Source: Mycobacterium sp. UM_CSW (GTDB lineage: Bacteria; Actinomycetota; Actinomycetes; Mycobacteriales; Mycobacteriaceae). Taken from it: a stretch of DNA of 61,789 bases. Positions 53,878 through 61,789 of the stretch are shown one piece after another. The translations under genes were made by a program, and so were the position numbers. The stretch spans positions 1-61,789 of the forward strand of contig NZ_AUWQ01000048.1 in the NCBI RefSeq assembly GCF_000455205.1, read 5' to 3'. Each line of letters opens with the position of its first letter. The stretch's first letter is position 1. Under the pieces are notes generated by a model. The model searched no databases and was not told where the DNA came from. It worked only from the letters and a program-made list of their open reading frames with translations.

Positions 53878-54864
53878 TCAACCGGCCGCGTCGCGCAGCG
53901 CGTCGAGCAAAGGCTGGGCGGCCTCTTTGAGGAAGAGGTCCTGCGTCTCGCCGCCGATCTGGACCAGCGCGATGTCGGTAAACCCGGCCTCCCAGTAGGG
54001 TCGGACCGCCTCGACGATCGCATCCAGGTCGGGGCCGCACGGAATCGACTCGGCAACGTCTTCGGGCCGCACGAACTGGGTCGCGCCGGCGAAACCGGCC
54101 GGCGTCGGCAGGTCGGCGTTGACCTTCCAGCCGCCGCCGAACCAGCGGAACTGGTCGTGCGCGCGCTGGATGGCGGCATCCCGGTCGGGGTCCCACGACA
54201 CCGGGATCTGGCCGACCACCCGCCCGCCGCCGGCGAGGTTGGCGGCCTGGCGCGCGGCGTGCCACTCGCGGACGAGTTCCGCGTCGGGCTCCACGGCTAT
54301 CAGGTGTTCGGCCAGCCTGGCGAACTTCTCAACGCCCTTCGCCCCGGACATCGCGACCCCGATGCCGATCGGAACGTCCGGCACGTCCCACAGCCGCGCC
54401 GAGTCCACCTGGAAGTACTCGCCGCGCCAGCTCACCAGCTCGCCGCCGAACAGCTCCCGGATGATCTTGATGGCTTCGCGCAGCATGTCCTGCCGACGCT
54501 CGACGGTGGGCCAGCCCCTACCGACGACATGTTCGTTGAGGTTCTCGCCGCTGCCCAGGCCGAGGGTGAACCGGCCGTCGGACAGGATCTGCACGGTGGC
54601 GGCCTGCTGCGCGACGATCGCGGGGTGATACCGCATCGTCGGGCACGTCACGTAGGTGTACAGGTCCACCCGTTCGGTGGCGTGCGCCACCGCACCCAGC
54701 ACCGCCCAGGCGTTCGGCGCGTGCCCCTGCGACGTCAGCCAGGGCGAGAAGTGGTCACTGCACACCTCGAAGTCGAACCCGCGATCTTCGGCTGAAACTG
54801 CGTGCCGCACAAGGTCTTTGGGTCCACTCTGCTCGGTCATCAAAGTGTAGCCAAAATTCGTCAT
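53878..54864 (-). CDS. F420-dependent LLM-class oxidoreductase
   Basis: 328 residues from ATG 54864, which gives the usual FGYTLMTEQ start; the longer frame to 54978 is not needed. The (beta/alpha)8 luciferase-like fold is indicated by DHFSPW, TCPTMRYHPAIVAQ and LGLGSGENLNEHVVG, close to the F420-dependent glucose-6-phosphate dehydrogenase-like group. It would reduce or oxidise a substrate with the deazaflavin F420. GGGTAT lies just upstream but its -35 (GCGTT) is weak. Confidence 0.87.
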   Translation of the reverse strand: MTNFGYTLMTEQSGPKDLVRHAVSAEDRGFDFEVCSDHFSPWLTSQGHAPNAWAVLGAVAHATERVDLYTYVTCPTMRYHPAIVAQQAATVQILSDGRFTLGLGSGENLNEHVVGRGWPTVERRQDMLREAIKIIRELFGGELVSWRGEYFQVDSARLWDVPDVPIGIGVAMSGAKGVEKFARLAEHLIAVEPDAELVREWHAARQAANLAGGGRVVGQIPVSWDPDRDAAIQRAHDQFRWFGGGWKVNADLPTPAGFAGATQFVRPEDVAESIPCGPDLDAIVEAVRPYWEAGFTDIALVQIGGETQDLFLKEAAQPLLDALRDAAG

Positions 54865-54990
54865 AGCCAACTGGATACCCACGCGTTCGCGGACGTAACG
54901 CCTTGCGCACGCGAGCCCAACCACACTGCGACAAACGGTGCCGAAACTCGCAGCCTCGTTCGGTTCGCGGGCGCTCACGAGCGCAAACGG

Positions 54991-56076
54991 CTAATCCGCG
55001 GTGGTGATGGAGTCTCCCGTGACGCCCGCCGCCCGGCGCGCCGCCAGCCTGCGCTTCTGCGGCTCGATCGTGTATCGGGGGTCGCGGGTCGACTCCAGCC
55101 CCGCCTCGAAGAACCCGAACCGCAGCATTGCCGAGGCCGTCAGCAGCGCGATCCCGGACAGGGCGGCGACGCCGCGGTGTTTCCCGCCGAGCAATGCGCC
55201 CAAACCGCCTGCGGCCGCGAGGCGTTCGCTCCACGCCAGCAGCCGGCCCGGCCTGCCGTGGTGCAGCGGTTCCCTGGTCACCGGGTCCATCCGGTGTTCG
55301 GTGAACCTGGCGGAGACCAGATCGCTCGCCGCACCGATGATGGCCAGGGTGCGGGCGGGCCCGGCCTCGGCCACCGGGGTGGTGATCATCGCCAATCCCG
55401 ACGCGGCCAGGGTCGCCGAGCTCGCGAACACGAACGGCAGGTCTTTGTAGGCGGCGTTCCACGTCGGGGTTGCGGTGTCGCTGAGCAGCACCGCGGTGTA
55501 GACGGCAAGCGGCGGCGCGAGGACCGCGGCTTCCAATCCCGCCGGGCCCTCGAGCGCGCGCAGCGGGGCCCGCAGCGGGCCCAGCGGGATGCGCTCGCCG
55601 GTCATCCGGTCGATCTCGGAGACCGTGGCCAACCCGATCCCGGCGCTGAAGGAGCTCAGGATCCACGATCCGACGCTCATCGGCGAGGTCAGCTTGATGG
55701 TCCGCAGCATGTTCACGAAACGCTCGGGCCGGCCTAGGTCCTTCACCAGCGCGACCGCGCCCAGCATCACCGCGATCAGCGCGGACAGCCTGGTGTTGCG
55801 GCGCAGCTTGTCCCGGCCGGTGAGCTGCGCGCCGGCCGCCAGCAGACCCGACCCACCGGCGACGCCGCCCAGGAACAGGTATGCCGCCACTTCATGTCCC
55901 CACGGCGCGGGCTTGACCACCGGGCGTCCGTAGTACGAGCTGAACTCCGCCTCGGGCACCATCGGCATCTCACGCGAGCCGTCGGCACCGCCCTTGCGCC
56001 CCTTGCCCTTTCCGTTGCGCCGCCGGCCGCCCGTCGGCTCGGGCGGGCGCACGCTGTCGAATTCCGAGGTGGTCAC
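54991..56076 (-). CDS. NrfD-like membrane subunit of the formate dehydrogenase
   Basis: 361 residues from GTG 56076 (GTGA overlap with the iron-sulfur gene). A basic Gly/Lys-rich N terminus of about 50 residues precedes eight or so hydrophobic helices with the NrfD/PsrC features WGHEVAAYLFLGGVAGG and KDLGRPERF. It should carry electrons from the iron-sulfur subunit to menaquinone. The heme-binding FdnI type is absent. Confidence 0.87.
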   Translation of the reverse strand: MTTSEFDSVRPPEPTGGRRRNGKGKGRKGGADGSREMPMVPEAEFSSYYGRPVVKPAPWGHEVAAYLFLGGVAGGSGLLAAGAQLTGRDKLRRNTRLSALIAVMLGAVALVKDLGRPERFVNMLRTIKLTSPMSVGSWILSSFSAGIGLATVSEIDRMTGERIPLGPLRAPLRALEGPAGLEAAVLAPPLAVYTAVLLSDTATPTWNAAYKDLPFVFASSATLAASGLAMITTPVAEAGPARTLAIIGAASDLVSARFTEHRMDPVTREPLHHGRPGRLLAWSERLAAAGGLGALLGGKHRGVAALSGIALLTASAMLRFGFFEAGLESTRDPRYTIEPQKRRLAARRAAGVTGDSITTAD

Positions 56077-57035
56077 CTGCTCCTCCAGAACGCCAGCACC
56101 GCCGCGCCGAACATGCCGGCCGCGGCCAGGCCGGCCCGCTTGAACATTTCGGGCAGGTCGGCCGTGCACACCCGCGGGTCGGGCGGCAGCCCGTAGACCT
56201 CCGGCTCGTCGAGCAACAGGAAGATCGAGCCGGTGCCGCCCACCCCGTCGTACTCGTTGGCGCCGTAGAGGCGGGCCTCCGTCAGCCCCTGGGCGTGCAA
56301 CGCGGCGACCCGCTCCCGCGCCTTGACCACCAGGTCGTCGTGGTCGCCGAACTTGATCGAGGTGGTCGGGCAGGTCTGGGCGCACGCCGGTGTCTGGTCC
56401 TCGACCAGGCGGTCGTAGCACAGGGTGCACTTCTGGGCCACCCCGGAAACCGGTTTCTCGCTTGGGGAACCCGGTCGCTGCGCCGGCGTCGTAAAGGTGC
56501 CGTCGCTGCGCCGCTCGACCACCCCGAACGGGCACCCCGCGACGCACGTGCCGCACCCGTTGCAGACGTCGGCCTGCACGACGACCGTGCCGAATTCGGT
56601 GCGGAACAACGCACCGGTCGGGCAGACGTCGAGGCATCCGGCGTGGGTGCAGTGCTTGCACACATCCGACGACATCAGCCAGCGGAACTCCGGCGTGTCC
56701 GGCGGGCTGGTGTCCGGAGGTGCCGGCACGGCGGGCATCCCCAAATCGATTAGCGCCCGGCCGGATTCGCGCGCCTGATCGATGCGGTCGCGGCCCTGCT
56801 CGATGAACGCGACGTGCCGCCACGTGCTCGCGCCCAGCGCGCCGGTGTTGTCGTAGGACGAACCCAGCAGCTCCAGCTCCCCGTCGCGCGGGTTGCGGTT
56901 CCATTCCTTGCAGGCGACCTCGCAGGCCTTGCAGCCGATGCAGATCGAGGTGTCGGTGAAGAATCCCTTGCGCGGCTTGGGAACTGCCCAACCTGCTTCG
57001 GCGGCCGGGTCAGTCGGTCCGCTCAGCTGGCCCAT
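56073..57035 (-). CDS. Iron-sulfur subunit of the formate dehydrogenase
   Basis: 320 residues. Ferredoxin-type Cys groups for four [4Fe-4S] clusters: CIGCKACEVAC, CKHCTHAGCLDVCPTG, CNGCGTCVAGC and CTLCYDR...CAQTCPTT. One helix near the C terminus (about 300-318) anchors it. No TAT signal. It relays electrons from FdhA to the NrfD subunit. It overlaps fdhA by 26 bp. Confidence 0.92.
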   Translation of the reverse strand: MGQLSGPTDPAAEAGWAVPKPRKGFFTDTSICIGCKACEVACKEWNRNPRDGELELLGSSYDNTGALGASTWRHVAFIEQGRDRIDQARESGRALIDLGMPAVPAPPDTSPPDTPEFRWLMSSDVCKHCTHAGCLDVCPTGALFRTEFGTVVVQADVCNGCGTCVAGCPFGVVERRSDGTFTTPAQRPGSPSEKPVSGVAQKCTLCYDRLVEDQTPACAQTCPTTSIKFGDHDDLVVKARERVAALHAQGLTEARLYGANEYDGVGGTGSIFLLLDEPEVYGLPPDPRVCTADLPEMFKRAGLAAAGMFGAAVLAFWRSR

Positions 57036-60000
57036 CGGCTCCCCCTTCCCCGACGGCGTCGCTCAGTCGTACATTTCCCGTCTCGGCAGTGGCGCCCGAG
57101 CGAGATTGGTATTCGGCGATCAGGCGGAGCAGCTCTTCGCCCTGCGGCCGGCGGCCGGGCCGAATGTCGCACGACCCGGCCTTCGACTCCTGGATCTGCA
57201 CGTTGGGATCCAGTGTGACGCCCAGCAAGTCGTTGGCCGCGTCCCCGCTGACCACCGCGTCGCCGCCGACGCCCCAGTGGTAGGGCAAGCCGATCTGGTG
57301 CACCGTGTGGCCGTTGATCACCAGCGGCGCGACGCGTTCGGTGACCAGCACCCTCGCCTCGATCGCCGAGCGGGGCGAGACGATGGTGGCCCACCCGTAG
57401 GGCTCCAGGCCGCGCTCGGCGGCCAGCTCAGGGGACACCTCGCAGAACATCTCCGGCTGCAGCTCCGACAGGTAGGGCAGCCACCGGCTCATGCCGCCGG
57501 CAGTGTGGTGCTCGGTGAGCCGGTAGGTGGTGAACACGTACGGATACACGTCGGCCCCGGGCTCGCCGGCGCTGGGCGCGCTGAGGTTGTCCTTACGCGG
57601 GAACGTGATTCGCGACGGGTTTCGTTGCTGGGGATACAGCGCGTTGGCGACCGGGGACTCCTGCGGTTCGTAATGCGTGGGCAGTGGCCCGTCGACCATC
57701 CCCTTCGGGGCGAACAGCCAGGCTTTGCCGTCGGCCTGCATGATGAACGGGTCATCGCCGGCCAGTGCATCCGGGCCGCCGATGTCCGGATCCGGCCGGA
57801 CGTGTGGGGCGCGGTCGACCGGGAAATCGGGCACGTCGTCGCCGACCCAACGGGCGCGCTGCTCATCCCACCAGATGTAGCGCTTGCGCTCACTCCACGG
57901 TTTGCCATCCGGGTCGGCCGATGCGCGGTTGTACAGGATGCGGCGGTCGGCCGGCCAGGCCCAGCCCCACTCGGACTGGCTGGGACTCGGCCCCCCCAGC
58001 GGCGACCGTCGGGCGGCCTGGTTGACCCCTTCGGCATACACCCCCGAGTAGATCCAGCAGCCGCACGACGTCGACCCGTCGGCCCCCAGCTCGGTGTACC
58101 CCGGCACGGGCTGGCCGGCCTTGGGCCCGGTCAGGTAGCAGCCGCTGATCTCGGCCAGCACCGCGGTGGGGTCGGGCTCGCCATGCTCGTCGGTGGGGTA
58201 GTCCCAGGTCAGGTCCAGCAGCGGCCGGTCGCGTGCGTCGGTAGAGCCGGCCAGCCGCTGCCGGATTCGCTTGCCCAGCTCGACGAAGAATTGCAGCTCG
58301 CTCTGGCAGTCGCCGGGCGGGTCGACGGCCTTGTGGCGCCACTGCACAAGCCGTTGGGTCTGGGTGAACGAACCGGCCTTCTCGACGTGCGTGGCCGCCG
58401 GGAAGAAGAACACCTCGGTCTCGATTTCCTCGGTTTTCAGCTCGCCGGAGGCGATTTCGGGGCCGTCCTTCCAGAAGGTGGCCGACTCGATCAGGTTGAG
58501 ATCGCGCACCACCAACCACTTCAGGCGCGACATCCCCATGCGCTGCAACCGGCCGTGCGCCGAGCCGACGGCCGGATTCTGGCCGAGCAGGAAGTACCCG
58601 TCGACCTCGTCGTCGAGCATCGACATGACCGTCTGGTACGTGCCGTGCGGGCCGGACAGCCGCGGCAGGTAGTCGTAGGCCCAGTCGTTGTCCGCCCGGG
58701 CGGCGTCTCCCCACCACGCCTTGAGCAGGCTGACGAAGTAGGTGTCCGCGTCGGCCCAGAAACCCTTCTGATTCTTTGGCCCGACCGCTTCGATGTACTC
58801 ACGGAACGTGTCGTGCACGCCGGCCTTCGGCATCGACAAGTAGCCGGGGAGCAGGTTGAACAACGTCGGAATATCGGTCGACCCCTGGATGGTGGCGTGA
58901 CCGCGCAGCGCCATGATCCCGCCGCCCGGGCGACCGACGTTGCCGAGCAACAACTGCAGAATCGTTGCGGTGCGGATGAATTGGGCTCCCAGCGTGTGCT
59001 GAGTCCAGCCGACGGCGTAGGCGAAACACGTGGTGCGCTCACGCCCGGAGTTCTCGACGATCGAGCGGGCCAGGTAGTCGAAGTCTTCGGCGCTGATACC
59101 GCAGACGTCGCGCACCATCTCCGGCGTGTACCGCGCGTAATGTCGTTTGACGATCTGAAACACCGTGCGGGGATGCTGCAGGGTCTCGTCGCGCAGCACG
59201 CGAGCGTGCGGCAAGGGCGGACCGCCGCTGCCGTGCACGTCGCCGGCCGCTCGGGCGGATGCGCTGGAGCCGTGCTCTTGACGGTGTTGGTCCTCTTCCT
59301 GTCCGGCATAGGCCCAGGTCGACTGGTCGTACTGCCCGGTCTCGGGATCGTAACCGGAGAACAGACCGCCCAGATCCTCTGTGTCACGGTAATTTTCGTT
59401 GATCAGCGTGGCCGCATTGGTGTACGCGACGACGTACTCCTTGAACCACAGTTCGGCAGAGATGATGTGGTTGATCAGCGCCCCTAGCAGCACCACGTCA
59501 GAGCCCGCCCGGATCGGGATGTGCTTGTCCGACACCGCCGACGTGCGAGTAAACCGCGGATCGACGTGAATCACCTTGGCGCCGCGCGATTTCGCCTCCT
59601 CGACCCACTGGAAGCCGACGGGATGACACTCGGCCATGTTCGAGCCCTGGATGACGATGCAGTCCGCGTTGGCCATGTCTTGCAGTGTTTGGGTGGCGCC
59701 ACCGCGCCCGAAGGAGGTCCCCAGACCGGGAACCGTGGAGCTGTGTCAAATACGAGCTTGATTCTCGATCTGAATCGCGCCGGCGGCGGTGAAGAGCTTC
59801 TTGATGACGTAGTTCTCTTCGTTATCCAGGGTGGCACCGCCGAGTGCGGCGATCTTCATGGTGCGCCGCAGCGGATGTCCCTTCTTGTCGATGTCCTGCC
59901 AGGAATGGCGGCGCGCCTCGACGAAGCGGTCGGCCACCATGTCGATCGCGGTGTCCAGCTCGAGTGGCTGCCACTCGGTCGCTCGCGGAGCGCGGTAGAG

Positions 60001-60327
60001 CACCTTCAGCTGCCGGCCTGGCGAGTTCACCAGCTGTTCACTGGCAGCACCCTTGGGACACAAGCGGCCTCGCGAGATCGGCGAGTCCGGGTCGCCCTCG
60101 ATCTGGACCACCCGTTCGTCCTTGACGTACACCTTCTGCCCGCAGCCGACGGCGCAGTAGGGACAGATGCTTTGGACCACGCGGTCGGCCGTCGTCGTGC
60201 GCGGCGCGACGGCGCGGGTCTGTTTCGAGGTGACGGCCGACCCGCGGCCGAGCTTGTCCCCCGAGCGCAGCTGACGCACGACGGGCCACTCCAGGAAAAG
60301 CTTGCGCATCGTCTTTTTTGGGGCCAT
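57010..60327 (-). CDS. fdhA: Selenocysteine-containing formate dehydrogenase, catalytic subunit
   Basis: 1105 residues when the in-frame TGA at 59748-59746 is read as selenocysteine (residue 194); otherwise two separate frames result (57010-59676 and 59746-60327). The [4Fe-4S] ligands are C55, C58, C62 and C90, and the bis-MGD fold continues with GRGGATQT, IVIQGSNMAE and VVRDLNLIE. The Sec context NQARI-U-HSS matches the E. coli FdnG site (Sec196). It oxidises formate to CO2. No twin-arginine signal is present, so the active site should face the cytoplasm. A mis-annotation as a pseudogene is likely elsewhere. Confidence 0.95.
59716..59734 (-). promoter_or_regulatory. Bacterial SECIS element of fdhA
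   Basis: Minus-strand RNA: 7-bp stem (59734-59728 with 59722-59716) closed by the loop GGUCU (59727-59723). The loop begins 18 nt after the UGA, the same distance as in E. coli fdhF, and has the G and U bases read by SelB. Confidence 0.93.
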
Positions 60328-60366
60328 GCCCCTAAGCCTAGTGCGCCCGGCCGAAACCCCGCCCGC

Positions 60367-61380
60367 TCAGCGCACCACGATCGGGTGCTCGGCGCGGGGC
60401 ACCAGCTCCCCGATGACGGGCGCACCCGGGATCTCGCCGGCGATCAGCAAACCGCCGGAGGTTTGCGCGTCGGCGAGCAGCAGGGCCTCGTCCTCGCCGA
60501 CCGCGGACAGGTCCGCGTGCGGCGCCACCCAGTCGAGGTTGCGCCGGGTGCCGCCGCTGACGTAGCCGGCCGCCAGCGCCTCGCGCGCGCCATCCAGATA
60601 CGGCACCGCCGCCGAGTCGATCACCGCCGTGACCCCGCTGGCTCGCGCCAACTTGTAAAGGTGGCCCAACAGGCCGAAACCCGTTATGTCCGTTGCACAA
60701 TCGGCGCCCGCTGCCAGCGCCGCGGCCGCCGCGTCGGCGTTGAGGGTGGTCATCACGTCGATCGCCTGCTCGAAGCGCTCCCCGGTGGCCTTGTGCCTGC
60801 TGTTCAGGACGCCGATGCCGAGCGGCTTGGTCAGCGACAGCGGGGTGCCGGGTTTGCCGGAGTCGTTGCGCAGCAACCGGTTCGGGTCCGCGACCCCGGT
60901 GACGGCCAGCCCGTATTTGGGCTCCGGGTCGTCGACGCTGTGCCCGCCGGCGAGGTGGCAGCCGGCCAGGCCGCAGACGTCCAGCCCGCCGCGCAGCGTC
61001 TCGGCCGCCAGCTCGAACGGCAGCACGTCGCGCGGCCAACCCAGCAGGTTCACCGCGACCACCGGGCGCCCGCCCATCGCGTACACGTCGGACAGCGCGT
61101 TGGTGGCCGCGATCCGGCCCCAGTCGTAGGCGTCGTCCACCACCGGGGTGAAGAAGTCCGTCGTCGCGATCAGCGCCGTGCCGCCTTCGATCCGGACCGC
61201 CGCGGCGTCGTCGCCGTGGTCGAGCCCGACCAGCAACTCGCCGAGCGGGTCGCGCGGCGCGGCCGGCCCGAGTCCGCGCACGATGTCCTCCAGTTCACCG
61301 GGCGGGATCTTGCACGCGCAGCCGCCGCCGTGGGCGTACTGGGTCAGTCGGTAAGTCACGAAGTCCATAATTGTCGCCAT
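60367..61380 (-). CDS. selD: Selenophosphate synthetase
   Basis: 337 residues from ATG 61380; an ATG at 61368 is the alternative. Active-site Cys21 and Lys24 in GGGCACKIPP, where some species carry Sec in place of Cys; here it is Cys. ATP and Mg sites are in DDAAAV, TTDFFTPVVDD and NALSDVYAMGG. It makes selenophosphate from selenide and ATP for SelA. It lies 39 bp before fdhA on the same strand, so donor synthesis and the selenoenzyme are probably one operon. Confidence 0.95.
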   Translation of the reverse strand: MATIMDFVTYRLTQYAHGGGCACKIPPGELEDIVRGLGPAAPRDPLGELLVGLDHGDDAAAVRIEGGTALIATTDFFTPVVDDAYDWGRIAATNALSDVYAMGGRPVVAVNLLGWPRDVLPFELAAETLRGGLDVCGLAGCHLAGGHSVDDPEPKYGLAVTGVADPNRLLRNDSGKPGTPLSLTKPLGIGVLNSRHKATGERFEQAIDVMTTLNADAAAAALAAGADCATDITGFGLLGHLYKLARASGVTAVIDSAAVPYLDGAREALAAGYVSGGTRRNLDWVAPHADLSAVGEDEALLLADAQTSGGLLIAGEIPGAPVIGELVPRAEHPIVVR

Positions 61381-61387
61381 GGTCCGA

Positions 61388-61482
61388 GGAGGCGTGTCCG
61401 GTCTGGTGACCGGCGCGGTCTTCAAAACCGTCGAACGGCAGACGCTGCCGCTGGCGGGTTCGATTCCCGTCCGCCTCCGCCA
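61388..61482 (+). tRNA. selC: tRNA-Sec (anticodon TCA)
   Basis: 95 nt with CCA encoded. The acceptor starts GGAGGCG and ends CGCCTCC; a 6-bp D stem with a 4-base loop, anticodon stem GCGGT/ACCGT around CTTCAAA, a long variable arm (CGGCAG/CTGCCG) and an extended acceptor-T stack of about 13 bp are all features of selenocysteine tRNA. It starts seven bases from the selD start codon on the other strand, so the promoters of the two genes lie inside each other's transcribed regions. Confidence 0.96.
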
Positions 61483-61500
61483 TACTCCCCCGAGCCTCAC

Positions 61501-61789
61501 ATGAGCGACCCGCGCCGACGGGTGCCCGGGACCGACGTCCTGCTCGCCGACCCGCGCCTGGTCGAGGCGCAGCGCGTGCTGGGCCGCGCACTGGTGAAGT
61601 CGGTGATCGTGGAGGCGCAGCGGCGGGCCCGTGCCGGGGAGATCGAGCCCGAGCGCGTCGCCGAGCACGCCGTCGCCGCCCTTCCGGCCACCGCGTCGAG
61701 CCTGCGGCCCGTCCTCAACGCCACCGGCGTCGTCGTGCACACCAACCTGGGCCGGGCGCCGCTGTCACGGGCCGCCGTCGACGCGGTGG
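61501..61789 (+). CDS. selA: L-seryl-tRNA(Sec) selenium transferase (partial, N-terminal 96 residues)
   Basis: ATG 61501, 18 bp after tRNA-Sec, open to the right edge. The N-terminal helix-rich region leads to NATGVVVHTNLGRAPLS, the conserved start of the SelA catalytic domain. The PLP Lys lies beyond the window. SelA turns seryl-tRNA(Sec) into selenocysteyl-tRNA using selenophosphate from SelD. The order selC-selA suggests selB follows. Confidence 0.95.
   Translation, partial: MSDPRRRVPGTDVLLADPRLVEAQRVLGRALVKSVIVEAQRRARAGEIEPERVAEHAVAALPATASSLRPVLNATGVVVHTNLGRAPLSRAAVDAV

Noticed and set aside
57010-59676. FdhA fragment as a separate gene or frameshifted pseudogene
   Set aside because: The upstream part is in the same frame and separated only by TGA, with a SECIS hairpin and Sec machinery beside it.
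61381-61740. Extended selD frame starting at 61740
   Set aside because: It would run antisense through tRNA-Sec and selA; the conserved SelD sequence starts at 61380.

Overview
The window is from a slow-growing, non-tuberculous mycobacterium. It is GC-rich, uses many GTG starts and leaderless promoters, and from about 0.4 to 33.5 kb it follows the gene order of M. tuberculosis Rv3651 to Rv3684. It opens with the glycine-rich tail of a PE_PGRS protein, which argues against the M. avium complex and for a PE_PGRS-bearing species such as the M. kansasii/marinum/gordonae type. The species call and all Rv correspondences are from memory of those families, not from a search.

Layout. 0-6 kb: PE_PGRS end, Rv3651-type sensor protein, then a leftward Tad/Flp-like secretion operon (ssd, tadA, tadB, tadC, pilin, two TadE-like proteins). 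6-7.6 kb: a SerB-like HAD gene flanked by two structured small RNAs, the C-loop 6C RNA (B11 type) on one side and an Ms1/MTS2823-type ~300 nt RNA on the other. 7.6-13.4 kb: Fic-like protein and dppABCD peptide transporter. 13.5-25.5 kb: acs, a secreted protease, holin-like protein, ephE, the marP/nudix/thioredoxin/nth cluster, crp, an MBL-fold hydrolase and RidA. 25.6-33.5 kb: two Get3/ArsA-type ATPases, whiB4, ponA2, a phosphoesterase, a PLP enzyme and tRNA-Pro.

33.5-37 kb is an insertion next to tRNA-Pro (two membrane proteins, a membrane-tethered Mrr-type nuclease, a coiled-coil membrane protein), followed by a cyp137-like P450. 38-54 kb looks like a general-stress island: UsfY-like and DUF4193 proteins, a DyP-peroxidase operon with two unknown partners, rsfB, a complete stressosome set (RsbR, RsbS, RsbT, RsbX, RsbU/P-like), a heme-oxygenase-like diiron protein convergent with a CDGSH/methyltransferase pair, and a SRPBCC/zinc-ADH/PfpI operon. 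Six promoters in this stretch fit the mycobacterial SigF consensus (GTTT, 15-16 bp, GGGnAn), which links the SigF-controlling switch to its probable targets in one neighbourhood.

55-61.8 kb is a selenocysteine locus: selD, a formate dehydrogenase catalytic subunit read through an in-frame TGA (Sec194) with a textbook bacterial SECIS hairpin, its iron-sulfur and NrfD membrane subunits, tRNA-Sec and the start of selA. selB is expected beyond the right edge.
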